DNA from: Saccoglossus kowalevskii | Lineage: Eukaryota; Hemichordata; Enteropneusta; Harrimaniidae | Length of the DNA: 64,000 nucleotides | Assembly (NCBI RefSeq): GCF_000003605.2 | Contig: NW_003143305.1 | Location: forward strand, 30,551 to 94,550 | Direction: 5' to 3' | In this document: positions 1-12,895 of the stretch, one piece after another | How positions within the stretch are numbered: the first letter of the stretch is position 1 | Layout of the letters: the number at the start of each line of letters is the position of its first letter | Program-made: the position numbers and the translations under genes | Notes under the pieces: model-generated | Database searches by the model: none | Seen by the model: only the letters and a program-made list of their open reading frames with translations | Told to the model about the DNA's origin: nothing

Positions 1-3000
1 TACTGATGATAACCATGTATGTTGCTGTGATTTTAGTTGTTCATAGTATGCTTGTTTTGCAAGGTTATCCTCTGGCATATGTTAATGACAACAGATCGGG
101 CTGTAGCTGCGACTATAGCTCATGTTTTCTTCTTTCCATTTTTCTGGTCTGTCATCGTTTATACAATTTTGAACAAAATTCATGATCTCCATTATGAACA
201 TGGATGACAGGTTCTATAAACAAATAACACCATGTATTATTTATTGTAATTTTAAAGTCTGCTCTATTGCGACTTCGAAACAAAATATATCCCGAATAAC
301 AATTATGTTACAATTCGTATTGTACACACAATTGTTTTTGTTTTTGAACAGTTGGAATATCGAACGGATAAGAAGTGATATGGTGCAACTGTTTCATTTT
401 AAGCGATAACCATGAGACGAAAAACAAAATACTGAAAATTTTGCTTTCAAATTACCTACGTATAGCTTATTCCATGCATGCATGCAATGCATTCATTGCA
501 GCCCAAATTGTGTTAATATGTTAATTTATGTATTTTGAAAAGATGTGCATGGAGAGATACCGTCCATTGGAAAACAAAAAAGAGCTAATCATTTCCGATG
601 ATCAAGGGATCAAGAATCTAAATACGAAGAAACCGTAATTTAGGTTTCACAGATGATGAATGTGATTAACTTTCCTTTCATACAATAATTACGTGTACAT
701 GTATCATTAACTATATGCGGCGTGAAAGCTATCGCGCGCGAGAAGGACCTGGCTCGTCACCGTCCGAAATAAAGATATTGTTGACATAAAATCTACTCAG
801 TTATGATACAACTAGTGTTTGCAGAGTATCCAGTGAGGGTTTCGCCGATCGTCGACCATTGATTGTGTAAGCTGTATAGAAATCCACAGCTATCTTAAGT
901 TGTAAAATATTTGTCCATTCGTATCGTTATGTGGTGCATTCATCATGTTGTGCTGCGAGTCGTAAAATAAAATACGGTGTCGTAAAATATTAATTTGCTG
1001 TAATACTGTACTTGCGCATGACATATTTTCTCACTTCGCACGGTCTTTCGAATCAGCAGCTGACACTATAAAAACAAGAGTGGAAGCCATATTGTGTGAG
1101 CGGGAATTGGGTACAGTACTGCAACACTTCCATGCTGGGGTCTCAACAATAGGCGATCGCGTTCGATTGCGAGAACTGAAAAGTTGTTGACCATGGGACT
1201 CCATCCAAAACGTACGTATAAAGAAACAGACTTTTCAGCCCAGGTAGAACTAGCCAATAGAGTGGTGATCGTCGACTCACAAAAAGAGCGAAACATACTC
1301 AAAGCATAGGGTCTAGTAACATTTCTAAATCAGTATTACCAGGCGACGTAACATCTGCCAGCTTTTACCATATTTTGCTGTTGGGTGCAAAGACATGATG
1401 GCATACAGTGGCAACAATTTGCCGCCTGTGGTGGTAGATTTCATACATATACTTTTCAAGATGCATGTACTTGTAGGGAGACATTATGCAGGTTTACAGT
1501 ATTTGCTCAGTAAGGACATTTTCAACAAAAGTGCCATGTGATACATGATCCCATAATGCACCTTTAAATACTGCATGCAACTCTAGGACCAGACAAATTC
1601 TTGTTTTGCCTTCTCAGAGTCCTATTTCATTTTTCAAATCTGGCTAGAGAGTGATATGTTCATGACAATACAACTGTACCCATTGTATTCCATTCAGTTG
1701 TCCCAATTAAAATGCAAATGAAATGCAAAAAACCTATGCACTAAAAACCTATGCACTAAGTGTTTCAGTGTTAAGAAACACAAATGTTAAAAAGTTGTTT
1801 AATTAAAAAAATCGTGTCAATTACACCAAATTCGGCAAATAAAGTTGTTTTATACCCCCTTTTTCACCCAGCATGCATCAGTTGTGATGACACAAAATGT
1901 GTCGTATGTGTATGAAATGAAAATGCAATTTATAAAAATCCTTAAAAAAAGTAAAGAAAATCCCCTGTATTTCACCAAAATAACAACACTGAGCAGCAAT
2001 TTTAGAAGGAATCCTTCCAATTATTGCACACTCAATTTATTAATACGTTCTTGAATATCGATCAAATTGTCAGCATTTATTACACAATTTTGTCCATGTT
2101 TTGTTGCTGGGAAGAACAAAGCACGTAACCATAACAATATTTCGAATAAAATGAGACAATGTTGCACCATATTCGCTTTCAATTTACTTGCTTGTTCTGC
2201 AGGTGTTTCGGCATGTAGTGTTTGTGGTCGCTGGCACTACAGACTGGACTGGGTAGTTTATTAACAATTAAGTGTATCTAATTGATGCAATTACAAAAAC
2301 ATTAAATTCTATTTTCTTGTGATGATTTCAACGAATCAGTGTTTTACTTGTGACAGAAACATCACTACGGATTATGGCTAGAAAATATAGATTGTAACAT
2401 TTTCTCAGTAAAAAGTATTGATAAATAACATCGCCAGCTTTGGTAAACATGAAGCACCATATACATGTATGGATGTCAGGATTCCAAGTCTTTGATTTGG
2501 ATAACTTATTTTCGCTCAATGTATGATTCAGTGAAAATAAAATCAGGCGAACATACTGTTGCTCCTACATTTTATTGTCAACTTGTCAAAAAATCTAAGC
2601 TAAAATAAAGTATTTTACAGTATAATACTTTCTTGTGCAGTCGTATGACATATCAAATGCATAAGTTCTGCATCTAAATTCTTTGAACAATGAACAGAAC
2701 ATGAGTAGCTAATTGTTTGATAAGCTGTCCTGGGCTCGACTTGGATGTGACGAAATATTGTACCAATAAAATATGTCCTGATTTGCTCGTGTTAATTAGG
2801 ATCTTGAGAATGCAATGCAATTGGTTTAAATTTAAAATATTGGTTTAAATGTAACAACTGGTCAAAAAGCAGACGTTATGAAGACATGAGATATAGACTT
2901 GTGTGACCAGTGGATTTCAGTTGCCATAATGCGGTGTAAATTTGGAAGTAGAGGTCATTTATAGAGGTCATGATACCAATAGTATTGCAGAAAGTTAGTG

Positions 3001-3680
3001 GGTGACTCTATACCATAAATGCAATGCCTAGTGATTCCTCCCTTCAGAAATAAAACCTCTGTCTGCATGGATTTTTTAACCCATCTAATTGGGTAACTAT
3101 AAAAATGGCCCCTTCTCATGGACTCAAGAACAATTTTTACCTGATCACTATAAAATATCAAATTTGATTTTGATGGGACTAGTATGTCTGATGTTCAAGA
3201 TTGAAAATTCGGCTACAATAGAAATAATAGTAAAATGAAAATCTGTTTATAATGCAGTAACTGGAAATGTTTTCATACTATTTTAAGTATGTTTTTATCC
3301 AATCAATGTTGTATTACTCTCTGTAAAAAATCCTGAGAAACTGGGGCTGAATGATCAGTGGTAGGAGGACAACGTACAGAACTGTACTCGGGGGCTACCA
3401 TATAGGAGACAAATTGAAAAAAAAAGTTGTAAAAAAACACTGGATCACAAATATGAAATTTCAGATTTACACTCAAAACGAACTAATAATCACTATCACA
3501 AAGGGGTTTTGTATAACAAACAAAAGTTCAAATTGTTCAAAGATAAAGCACATTTTAGTTGGTCTCTGCAAGTAACATAATGCAATTTCAGTGTTTCTTT
3601 CACTTCCCACTGGGATTTCACGTAAAACGTACAATAATTTAGCAACCAGGACTACCAGTCGTCCATAAAAACAAATAGCC
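1..3680. other. AT-rich non-coding stretch
   Basis: I see no supported gene here. Open frames are short, lack recognisable motifs and sit in AT-rich sequence. The only structure noted is a roughly 15-bp perfect tandem pair (ACCTATGCACTA core) near 1727-1758. Confidence 0.6.
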
Positions 3681-3689
3681 TCTCAGCTG

Positions 3690-3905
3690 AGATAGTTTAG
3701 CTGTTACCAATGCATGTTTCAAATAATGAACTGAACAAATCTGAGAGAGGTCTACCTGAGGTATCAATATGTATAACATCAGACTTGCGGTTATTACCAA
3801 AAAATCGAAAATATTACTTTTTACCAAAAATTTCAAAAAATATTCAACAAAATTGGATAATTGAAGATATCATAAAATCAATAAAGCATGTTTGAGAGAT
3901 GGCTC
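3690..3905 (+). repeat. GATATC-centred dispersed repeat, diverged copy
   Basis: The segment contains the phrases 'AACAAATCTGAGAGAGGT' and, further on, 'AATTGAAGATATCAT'. Both recur in the same order and spacing style near 49738 and 56484, and in inverse orientation as a tandem array near 31640-32035. It is an old, diverged member of a dispersed repeat family with no coding potential that I can see. Confidence 0.5.
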
Positions 3906-4164
3906 TGGACAGAACCTACACTTCTTTGTCAAAACTGGGACTAAATATCACTTCTGTTGCCATCAAATGGTTTTGGTATTTATAAATAGTCAGATTTAAT
4001 TCTTTATTACAAATTACTTTGGTTTCTATCCTGACATCAGGCGACAGCTTGATCTTTTTCAATTAACAACAGGAGACAAAAATGTAAAAAAAGCTTAATT
4101 TGTTTCGTCTATCAAAAGAAGGGATAATAATTCATCACCATTTAATGTGAAGGAACATACTGCA

Positions 4165-4905
4165 AGGGACTAATTTATAGATAGATGTTTATTCCAAACA
4201 AACACAAAAATTAAGTCTCAACACACAAAATATATATAAACAAAAATATACAAATGGAATAGGGGTCGAAAATAGTTGCTGTAAATTACTGACTACAAGA
4301 TACTAACTAGGTGTTTTGTTCACTTTAACATAAACAAAAAATAAGAATAGTTGTGAGACTTGATGTGCAAGAAATGCAATTTAATAAAATATTATTGTTT
4401 ATATATTTTCAAGTTGGAAATTATGTGTAACTGCCTTGTAGGTTATTTTTCTATTCCTTTTTAAAAGTAATCCTGCACTATATAATTCCTGATACGAGTT
4501 GGAATGCTATTCTATAGTTTTGCTCCTGCATACTTAATGGTGAACTCTCTCCCGCTTTGTTTAATTTGGGAAATTTAACCATCATTTCTTTGATTTTGTC
4601 TGGTACTATGTGAATGACAAATTTGGGCGTAGTAATTTAGGAATATGTATGGCAACCTGTTATTAATAACATCGTGGACAAATATGGTGAACTCTCTCCC
4701 GCTTTGTTTAATTTGGGAAATTTAACCATCATTTCTTTGATTTTGTCTGGTACTATGTGAATGACAAATTTGGGCGTAGTAATTTCGGAATATGTATGGC
4801 AACCTGTTATTAATAACATCGTGGACAAATATGGCTAGTTGTAATTTGTGTTAGTTGAATATATCCAAAATTTCTAGTTTTCTAGGAAATAACTGATTGC
4901 TCAGA
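4165..4905 (-). mobile_element. CR1-like LINE, 5'-truncated C-terminal RT end and 3' UTR
   Basis: Read on the minus strand, fragments match the last part of CR1/Jockey-type reverse transcriptases. Moving towards the 3' end these are a 'LxxLxIFVHDVINNRLPYIF' type phrase, then the 'HSHSTRQ' equivalent of the family's H-x-Y-x-TR motif, then 'YAGAKLxNSIPTRI', equivalent to 'GxKLWNSLP'. An AT-rich 3' UTR follows and ends in an ATCTATCTATA-type tail near 4179-4189. Stops and frame changes break the frame, so this is a dead 5'-truncated copy. A 147-bp segment inside the coding part is duplicated in tandem (separate entry). The superfamily is fairly clear; the exact clade is not. Confidence 0.6.
4538..4834 (-). 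repeat. 147-bp tandem duplication inside the LINE
   Basis: Two head-to-tail copies start at 4538 and 4685 with a period of 147 bp. They are almost identical; I count one substitution. 147 bp equals 49 codons, so the duplication keeps the LINE reading frame and repeats a peptide that includes 'MLLITGCHTYSEITTP' in one minus frame. It arose well after the LINE inserted, because the copies differ far less than the element has decayed. Confidence 0.9.
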
Positions 4906-4999
4906 AACAGAGCCAATTGCTTAAGTGCATACCATGTTCTAAATATTCCATTCATCCCTCTCCAAAAAGCTGTCTTCTTTCTCCGTACCGAATGACATC

Positions 5000-7900
5000 T
5001 TGTTCTACAAATTACAGATATTATTTATAACATGGAAAATAATTCATGCTCGCAAATAAATACAAGTACAACAAAATTAAGTATTTTTTAATTAAAAGCA
5101 ATCTATTTAAAAAAAAATTCTCGTGTACTTGCAGAATGGCTTTTAATTAGACTGGTTTCCTGTCCATAACGGGTCACCCAGAGGTAATGTTGCCAGTGAA
5201 ACCACAGCATGAATTGTGCCATTATCAGCTGTCAAAATAAATTCCACAACAATTCTTGTTTCATAATGAGAAAGCAAATTATTGGTTACATGTTCAATAC
5301 ATAAATTAAACATGCATGTGCAACATCTTTGATGAATAATTGACTGCATTTTCTTTTTGATAATCAGATTAAATAGACTTGTGCATTTGAAAAGCAACTT
5401 ACTTTAATAGAACTTTCTTTCCAGGTAATCAGCCGAAATTAAAAAGGCTAAAAAAATTAGGGATGGGCAATAAATTTATCAGAAGTCAACAGTTCAAATA
5501 CAAACATTAAAATGTACAAGATGTCACACATGACATGTTTAAATATCACAGCATCTTCATGGTCATGTTTTATTCTAATTGAGATTAAGCTCATGTATTA
5601 ATTAATTACACATGTTCAATCTTAGTTTTCATATACTCACCAATGCAGAGGCACACAAGTTTGGATTTTTTTGCGATGGCTTTAAGGACATTGAAAACAA
5701 TTGTCATGGTCTGTCTTGCCATGCCATGGGATGCCAAATTTGCACGATCACAACAATTATTTAAGCCCTCGGTCATATCTTTTAGGACCTCCCTGTGAAT
5801 TCAAACAAAAACCTGATATAACACGATTCGTGATGTATGTGTAAAATTTGAAAGTCAAAGCAGTGCAGAAATATGACCCTTGAACTGCGAGGATGAATGA
5901 ACAAAACAAAACAATTCTGAGAGATGCGCAATATCCAAGGACCCTAGAGAAACTTTTATTATTATAAAATATTACTATCAAGATTTTCACTGACTCGTTT
6001 AAATTGGTCTCACAAATAGACATTAGTTTACAGTATGTATCATTACGTAATGTTTGGCATATAGCACATGTTACTACTTACGCTTACATTTATTTTGGCC
6101 ATCTGGTTTGCTTTTTTTGTCAAATGGCCTTGCAGCCTCTTCAAATAAAATTTCAGTGAAGCAGATAGTATTAAGATCTTTACATACGTCCCCCTCCAGC
6201 AATTATTATAAATCAATCACCAGCAATATTCAGTGCAGGTCGCCCCAAGTCAAACCTCATACTTGCGATTTCCATTTGAAGAGCGCATTGAAAAATCAAT
6301 GTTTATCAACACAAATGTCGCACAGCGCAGCGCGGCAGTCACCGCGCTTTAGCAAAGTTCTTGCAGCATATTTAATAGTTATGAAAATCTCTTTGGTCAC
6401 CAAACTTGTGAAATTCCGGCAAGAAACCAGTTGGTGCATGTGATGACATCATCATCGTCTGTTTCATCTAGTAGCAAGGTGAGGTGTGCACTACATAAAA
6501 CGCACTCGTTAAAGAGAAGTGTTACTTTTATTGAAATGACTTCCTTTGATAGAATAATGAAATATGATTCCAATGAGTGCTTCACAGGCCACTCGATCAT
6601 AATCTACATATTCACACTCTTCAATTTCAGTGTCTGTCTATTATCATCTTCTGTTACTCTTAATTTTAACGGGCTAGAATGTGCGTAATTCTGTAAAATG
6701 GAAGGGGTTATTAAAGGCAGAAATTTGATGTATTTCACGTTTCTGGATGCAATTTAAACTGGAATTTGAGTTATTTTGTTATTGTTCACCCAGATCCTGC
6801 ATTGTTAAAATTATCTCCTACTGGGTAGTCATTAACGTTCTCAGAGTTGATGTCATTACACTTGAATGCATCGCTCGTTAAAAAAGACAGTTTTGTCGGT
6901 TTGATGTTCGAGGAATCCTGTATTACAAGTTTTGTGTTTCCCGAACTTTTAAATTCCTTTTCTTATATTACTTACGCTAACTGGAACAAAATTTGTCTGG
7001 TATTATTCTTTTTTGGGAGGATGGGTGAAGCATTTCAAGCATGGTTTGCGTTTCAACATTATCATCTGCAGCATTTTTATTCTTGTCCTATGGAGAAAGA
7101 CGAATCCTTGTAATGGCTTGATGATTTCATCTGTAAAACAAAAATATATGGGATTTGATTAGACCAAGCTGATGTGTACGAGTACTGTAATACTGTGTGA
7201 TTTAAGGCAATGTGTAGCATGATATAAACGAGAATAAACAAATCATTCACTATCATTAAATTTTTGGTCTGTGTACAATGTACAATCAAATGATTTTAAC
7301 CAAAGAACAGCATGGAAAGTTATTTACACTAAGTTAAACATTTTTTTTTGCCTGTAGTAGGGTATTGAGTTAAAGTCCAAGAAATGCACACTGAAAAGGC
7401 TGTTGTGACGTGAACGTTTTATTGGATAGATGTAAACTATAACATTTTCATTGAAATACTTCATCAGATCTGCAACATGCCTGTGCCTTGTATGATGCAC
7501 ATCTGATCAACCTTTCTGCAGCATAATGCTCTGTCAGGCATATAATAGGTCATGTATTAACACATTGCCTGCTGAAAGTTTTACATAATTACATACCAAA
7601 ATTTGATGGAATAAAAAGTCAGCAGACAATGAAATAATCCTTATATTGAGAAGGTTTGTGCGAAACTGAATTAAATTTCTTTTGCAGTAAATATATGCAA
7701 TCCTTTTCTTGTACGATCCTAATTCATTATATACTGTAGGCTTATAAAATGCACACCAATTGAAATTTTTTTACTCACTGTGACAATATATTACAATTAA
7801 AAAGTACTCTTATAACATAGATTTATGACAATACTTTCCCCCGATTTTCCTGCACGTTGGATATTCACAACAATGCTGAAAACAAACTATGTAATGAACA

Positions 7901-9020
7901 ATCTTATTAAGAGGAATAAATAATATTTTTGGGTAACTTAAAAACTTTGTAATTAATTTGATCATAACGTGATAAAAGTAGTTGTATATAACACACGAAG
8001 TTTATAACATCTGACTTCAAACAATGGTTTATTTCATGACGTTTCAGGGAGATGTAAAACCTCCCTTCTTTATCCAACAACAAACTAAAATGGATACAAA
8101 ACAAACAAATATCAGGGTTGCTGTACAATGACACAATGCATAGATATACTCTATGTGTGTGGTAAGAACTTTCTAGCCAAATTAATATGGATAAAACGAA
8201 GTAAAGTAGAAAAAAGGTCTCAGACTTCACCGCACACAATATCATTTTAAAAATCCTCTGGCTGTTATATTTTTTGGAGTGGCGTGGAAAAACACAGTGC
8301 CAATAGTCTACTATTGTAAAAAAATAATGTTGTAAACTAAAATTTAGTGTAGTGAGTACACAATTTAGTAGTTTTTATTTTTTGAAGTTATTGATGGACA
8401 CTCAAAGACATCAAAAACATATTTATCAATCACATGATATGCAATTTTTAGAATGATAGGATATTAAAATCCCTCTCCTTCAATGTCATGCTAAAGAATA
8501 TATGCACCCGTATTGACAAGGCCATTTGTTGTATCACCCGATCCATACGCTTCTCCCATGTCTCCGGTTTGTTTCTCACTTTCAATTGCCCAATATCTCA
8601 TGCTTCTACAAAACAAAACATAATGTCATCATGTCAATGTAATATACTGAGGTTGCATCATTTAAATTGCAATATACATTGAAATCAAATCATGTGTAGC
8701 ATAGCTTTCACAGTCTACTATTGCTATTTATTGTAAAAAAAAATATGATTGTTGAGATTATTATGATTTAAGTGTTAAGCAGTCAAAAAATATTTTGTAG
8801 TTTTAATCAATGACACAAACTCGAGTCCTCATTCAGTTTTAGTAACAGTGTAAATTATAACATCATCAATACCAGTGAATTTCGTGTCATTGCTGCAGAT
8901 GTATCCTGTTTTTTATCATCAAGGCCTGTATCATGAATATAAATACACTATGGTTTTCGGAAATAAATGAAGGAGAGGTTATGCTATTAGCAGTTCGAGA
9001 TGTCAAATTATGCTGAAGAT
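5000..9020. other. AT-rich non-coding stretch
   Basis: No gene is supported. The frame open between 6054 and 6443 begins without ATG and has no motif. Other open frames are short and AT-driven. No tRNA-, SINE- or TIR-like structure was recognised. Confidence 0.5.
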
Positions 9021-9029
9021 GTTTTGTAT

Positions 9030-9550
9030 ACAAATTAGTGCACTATATAAAGCCAGCTATGTTCATTTACTTTTATACCTAGTTGAACGAGTTGTGGACC
9101 TTGGACCACTGTGGGCAAATTCATGTTTTTGGTATGAACATTTTAATGGAGAGTTAGATTTGTGTTGCGGCAGTCAGTGTGTTGAGAAGCAAACTGTAGC
9201 GGCTCTTTCTATTCAGTAACATATTTCTAGGCTTGAAATCATGTTGGATGCAAATGAGCATGCCAAAGCTCACAAAGGGTGAACCATTAAAATTGTAGAG
9301 AAAATATCTGATATTTATTTGGTAGAAGGGACAAAATTTCAACCTACTTGGTGTTGATAGGCTGGCTATCATACAAAGAACATGTAACACATGTGATACA
9401 ATTCGGGTTGTCGTCGTTCATAGTGTTGAATACAAGATTGTTAAACGTCGAAATAAGTATACTATAGAATTTAGAGATGATGAACATAAAAATTATCTTT
9501 GGGAAAGTGATGTATCACATCAAATGTTATGGGAAATGTTGTAAAACGAT
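9030..9550 (+). pseudogene. CACTA/EnSpm Tnp2 transposase, C-terminal fragment
   Basis: On the plus strand a frame near 9040-9215 reads as the conserved Tnp2 C-terminal block. 'VHLLLYLVERVVDLGPLWA' corresponds to the family's 'H-LLHL-x-V-x-x-x-GPLWA-S-x-F-FE-x-NG' pattern, followed by 'YEHFNGEL'. Further on (9400-9540) a second open piece, 'VHSVEYKIVKRRNKYTIEF', matches the extreme C-terminal 'VHS-x-Y-x-R-x-x-KRN' block of these proteins. Frame changes and stops separate the two, so it is a decayed fragment. CACTA transposases cut and paste DNA with an RNase H-like catalytic domain, which is not present here. Its relative at 11559 lies in the opposite orientation. Confidence 0.55.
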
Positions 9551-9574
9551 GTTTTGTTCTGATGAATGTGCATG

Positions 9575-10080
9575 TCACATTACACGCAGTTGTCAATTTA
9601 ATGAGCGGGGTGGTCGCGCGTATGAGGCCTGATGCGACATTCTCTTTCGTTTCCGCTTACAACGGCAGCTATATAGCACGACGAGAGACGAGGTTACAGA
9701 CTTAGATTTATTTACTGAGTTGTGGTGATCGACTCATTACGGTAAAGGCTTTCCATTAGTATCCGATAATTGGCGCGGTGAATTTATGAATTTACTCGTT
9801 TTTTACAGACGTTAATATGCCTAAATCACAAAAAAAGACTAATGTCCCGCCTCAGACGTGCTCTTCCTGCTTCAAGCGAATGCTCGATTGGGGCCCTCAT
9901 GTGTTGTCACGGTTGCCTTTATTGTGTCAGGGACACCGGGTTCTGCTAAGATGGGATTTGCGATTTATGGTACCCTTTAATGTGGCTCAATTGTGAAGCA
10001 GTTTAGAAGGCTGAAGGCAAGCGATCTAAAGCTGGTAGAGGTCGCGAAAAGAAGGGAAATACATCTTGATCTCGAAGCAT
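9575..10080 (+). mobile_element. DIRS-like retroelement fossil, 5' end (leader and Gag-like start)
   Basis: A GC-richer segment carries a TATATAG box-like site, a leader, a good splice acceptor (T-rich tract and CAG ending at 9808) and, a few bases on, an ATG at 9817. The peptide that begins there is rich in CxxC-type cysteines ('QTCSSCFKRM') and is followed by a Lys/Arg-rich tail region. This resembles the N-terminus of the Gag-like first protein of DIRS/tyrosine-recombinase retroelements known from marine invertebrates. The element is broken and only its 5' part is visible. Family assignment is from memory and tentative; it could be a decayed host exon. Confidence 0.3.
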
Positions 10081-10099
10081 ACATTGAGCCCTTATAAAA

Positions 10100-11480
10100 A
10101 AAGTTCTATAGAAATTCAATACTGGATTACATTATGTCTGAGTATCAAACTTCATTATGCACAAACACGCAAGGTATTATTTCATACTTAAGTGATTTTA
10201 TTCAAGAAAAGACTGAATTATATTTACATACTCTTTCAATTGAGCACTTAATTTCAAAACTCTTCTTCCCATGCTTTGAACACACGGTAAGGAAAAACTA
10301 CCAGTTCACAATGTATACAACATCTTATAAATGTGGTTGGGAAAAACTTCAGTAAACATTTTTGATAAAAATAATCAAGGATACTGGATATCAGTGACCA
10401 ACTAATGTTGAAACTTCCTTTAGACAAGGGGATTTTATATGGAGGTTGGTTTGTTTCTTTTATTTTACGCAACTCGTGCAATTGACATGATGTTGTTAAA
10501 TACATAACAAGACTGTATGACTGCAACACATACATGTTTGTCATCAAAATAAAACAAATTTAGCTTGTGAAAAATTAAAAAACATTAATGTGAACTGTTA
10601 TGTTGGTTCTAAACAAAGCCAAATCAGTAAAAAAAAAAATGGTTGAAAGGTGGTCAAATTAGGCAGGTGGACGTTATATAGAGGTGGCTACCAACACAGG
10701 TTTGACTAATTCCTTTCAATCAGAACACTCTTTTGGCCTAATCCCTTTCATGTGGATTTGGAAGTGGAGATAAATAAATTGAATCATCAAACTGTATGCA
10801 CACGCATTTTCTAATCAAACTTGATGGTAGGACAACACTATTCCTATGACAGTTTTGAACAGAGTGCAGATATGAGTACATGTCATTAATTCACCATCGA
10901 GCAGCAATGGTCCAATTGCTTTACTAAACTTACTAAACAATGATGAATACGACTCTGCACATACACAACCTTCTCCTTGACGTAGGCAGTCAGTTTTCAA
11001 CACAATGACATTTCTGATCATGTAATAATGACCATCTTGTCCCTCAAAAAATGATTTACTCGTTTTACAGCCGGACTATATTTGTCCGCTGTGTATAAAA
11101 TGCCAGATTGTGTAAAGCGTGTAAGAAAAGGTTCGGGTCGTGGAGTAGGGGAGACTAAGACGAGGTGTGTCTAGTTAGAACACAAAACAACTGATTTAAT
11201 CGTCAAAACTAAGCATCTATATACTGTTACATGTCAATATTTGTGCAAATAGAAATTGTAGGGTAGCAGGATGTTGCACAATACTTAGGTCGTAAAGACT
11301 ACATTGGTTAGGCATCCGTTCTTCTTATCTATGCCGTCAAAGACATAACACATTTCCCGACAAAGCACTTACAAAATTTAGCTTTCCATGTCTGGATACA
11401 ATATCCAAGAAATTCCTCAGATTGTTAACTGCCGATAACATGGAGCACCTAATGTGACAATGTTTTCTCCATATCTGGTA
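10100..11480. other. Non-coding stretch
   Basis: No gene is supported. A T-rich tract ending in ACAG near 11070 resembles the acceptor at 9808, but no convincing coding sequence follows. Confidence 0.45.
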
Positions 11481-11499
11481 AAAAAAATTGTAATAAAAC

Positions 11500-11770
11500 A
11501 ACCCCACTTACTAATTTATCTAACATGGGTCTTAAAATCCTATCTCCATCCAAAACACTCATTGCACTCTGGGAAGATCTTTCCACAGACAAAATGTGTT
11601 ACATATTTGTAAAGGAACATGCCAATTCTTACTTTCGAATGCAAGGGCTGAAGTTGCCCAAAGAGGACCCCAATTCTTCACACTGTCTATCAAGTGCAGT
11701 GGGATGTGTATATTGAATGTCATGTTTTCTTTACCATATATCCGTTCTATTTGCCTACGCATTTTTTTAA
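11500..11770 (-). pseudogene. CACTA/EnSpm Tnp2 transposase, C-terminal fragment
   Basis: The minus-strand frame 11762-11559 contains 'IERIYGKENMTFNIHIPLHL' and then 'VKNWGPLWATSALAFESKN'. This is the typical Tnp2 C-terminal block (YG-x-x-NMT-x-N-x-H, L-H-L, NWGPLWA, F-E-x-x-N). The upstream sequence to about 11990 has residual but frame-broken similarity. The catalytic domain is absent. It is a decayed remnant of a CACTA DNA transposon, in opposite orientation to the related fragment near 9040. Confidence 0.6.
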
Positions 11771-11779
11771 TTGCATGAG

Positions 11780-12500
11780 TCCACGTTCTCTACACAAGGA
11801 ACTGTTTGTAAATAGTTTTAACATTTTCAATTAGTCCCTCTTCCACTGTTCTTTGATTCTTTATCAATTATTCAATATTTAAACAACTTTTTACAATAAA
11901 CTTTCGGTCAAATGTTTCCACCATTGACTTGATAGGCCAGTGAAGCTAATTCCGCATTTCTTTCAAAAACTCTGCTTCAATGTTATTTCCGTCTTACAGA
12001 CTTGACTCTGCCAAACCATGCCTTGTCCGGATACCACACAGCAACCCAATCATTTGTGGTCTCTGAACAAAAATATGAATATCCTAAGGATCAAGGGTGA
12101 ACAGTTTTATTTGTCAACAAATTGTATTTTGGTGGACATTGTAGTCCACAAAATTCATGTCAAATGTTTAGTTAACATTATATTCAATGATATTCAGGAT
12201 AAAATTTGCTTACCGACTTTGTTGTTGCTCTTTGGTAATAGTCTCTATAAAGCATAATAATATATAATTATTACTATATCAATCTAATAAAGTACCACTG
12301 AGTAAAAAAATATGACAATTATGTCATGTGGATCATAAAACCACAAAATTGAATTGAAAACAAGTGAACATTTTGATGTGATCATGTGCCACTAATTAGT
12401 TATTTCCAGTTTTGAGGCTTATATGTATGTAGGTGTATTCTGCAGACTGACCACTAAAAATCCCAGCAAGTCTTCCATCATACTTGCAGATGTGATCTCT
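11780..12500. other. Non-coding stretch
   Basis: No gene is supported. The part up to about 11990 may be decayed upstream coding sequence of the CACTA fragment. The rest is AT-rich sequence without structure. Confidence 0.45.
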
Positions 12501-12529
12501 TGTATAAGTTCATAAAATTGAGGATTGTG

Positions 12530-12895
12530 TTAATCAGTTTCATCCTCATTATCGTACACTTGGGTAAGATTGTCAAGAATGTCATAGAAGTCTTTCTCGC
12601 TTGGTGACACCATTCGGATTCTTTTTCTTGGTTGATAGTTTTCTAAAAAGTGATCTATCTTCCCCACAAGTAATAACTTTCTTTCCTTTGTTTGTTGGTT
12701 CCAATTCAGACAAATACAAAAATACATCAGCTGTAACCCTATGCAATGTGCAGATTGCCTACCTGTACAGTTCTTGCAACTATCTTTATTCACAAGCAGT
12801 ACAGACAAAATGCAGAGAAATATGTTGGTATTTTGTTCCTTAAATAGCATTTGATCAAACAAAGAAAACCACATGTACTTCATATTTGACTTCAT
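12530..12895 (-). CDS. Unidentified frame with an acidic C-terminus
   Basis: This 121-residue frame has an N-terminal half with several cysteines, then a Lys/Arg-rich stretch ('ENYQPRKRIRM') and an acidic end ('VYDNEDETD'). The last 50 residues have a more protein-like composition than the surroundings. The frame may be a terminal exon or a piece of a decayed transposable-element protein. I do not recognise it. A second minus frame (12855-13133) in another phase lies directly upstream and could belong with it. No splice sites could be fixed, so the start is uncertain. Confidence 0.25.
   Translation of the reverse strand: MKSNMKYMWFSLFDQMLFKEQNTNIFLCILSVLLVNKDSCKNCTGRQSAHCIGLQLMYFCICLNWNQQTKERKLLLVGKIDHFLENYQPRKRIRMVSPSEKDFYDILDNLTQVYDNEDETD

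Noticed and set aside
6054-6443. 129-codon open frame
   Set aside because: No ATG at the start, no motif, and composition like the flanking non-coding DNA.
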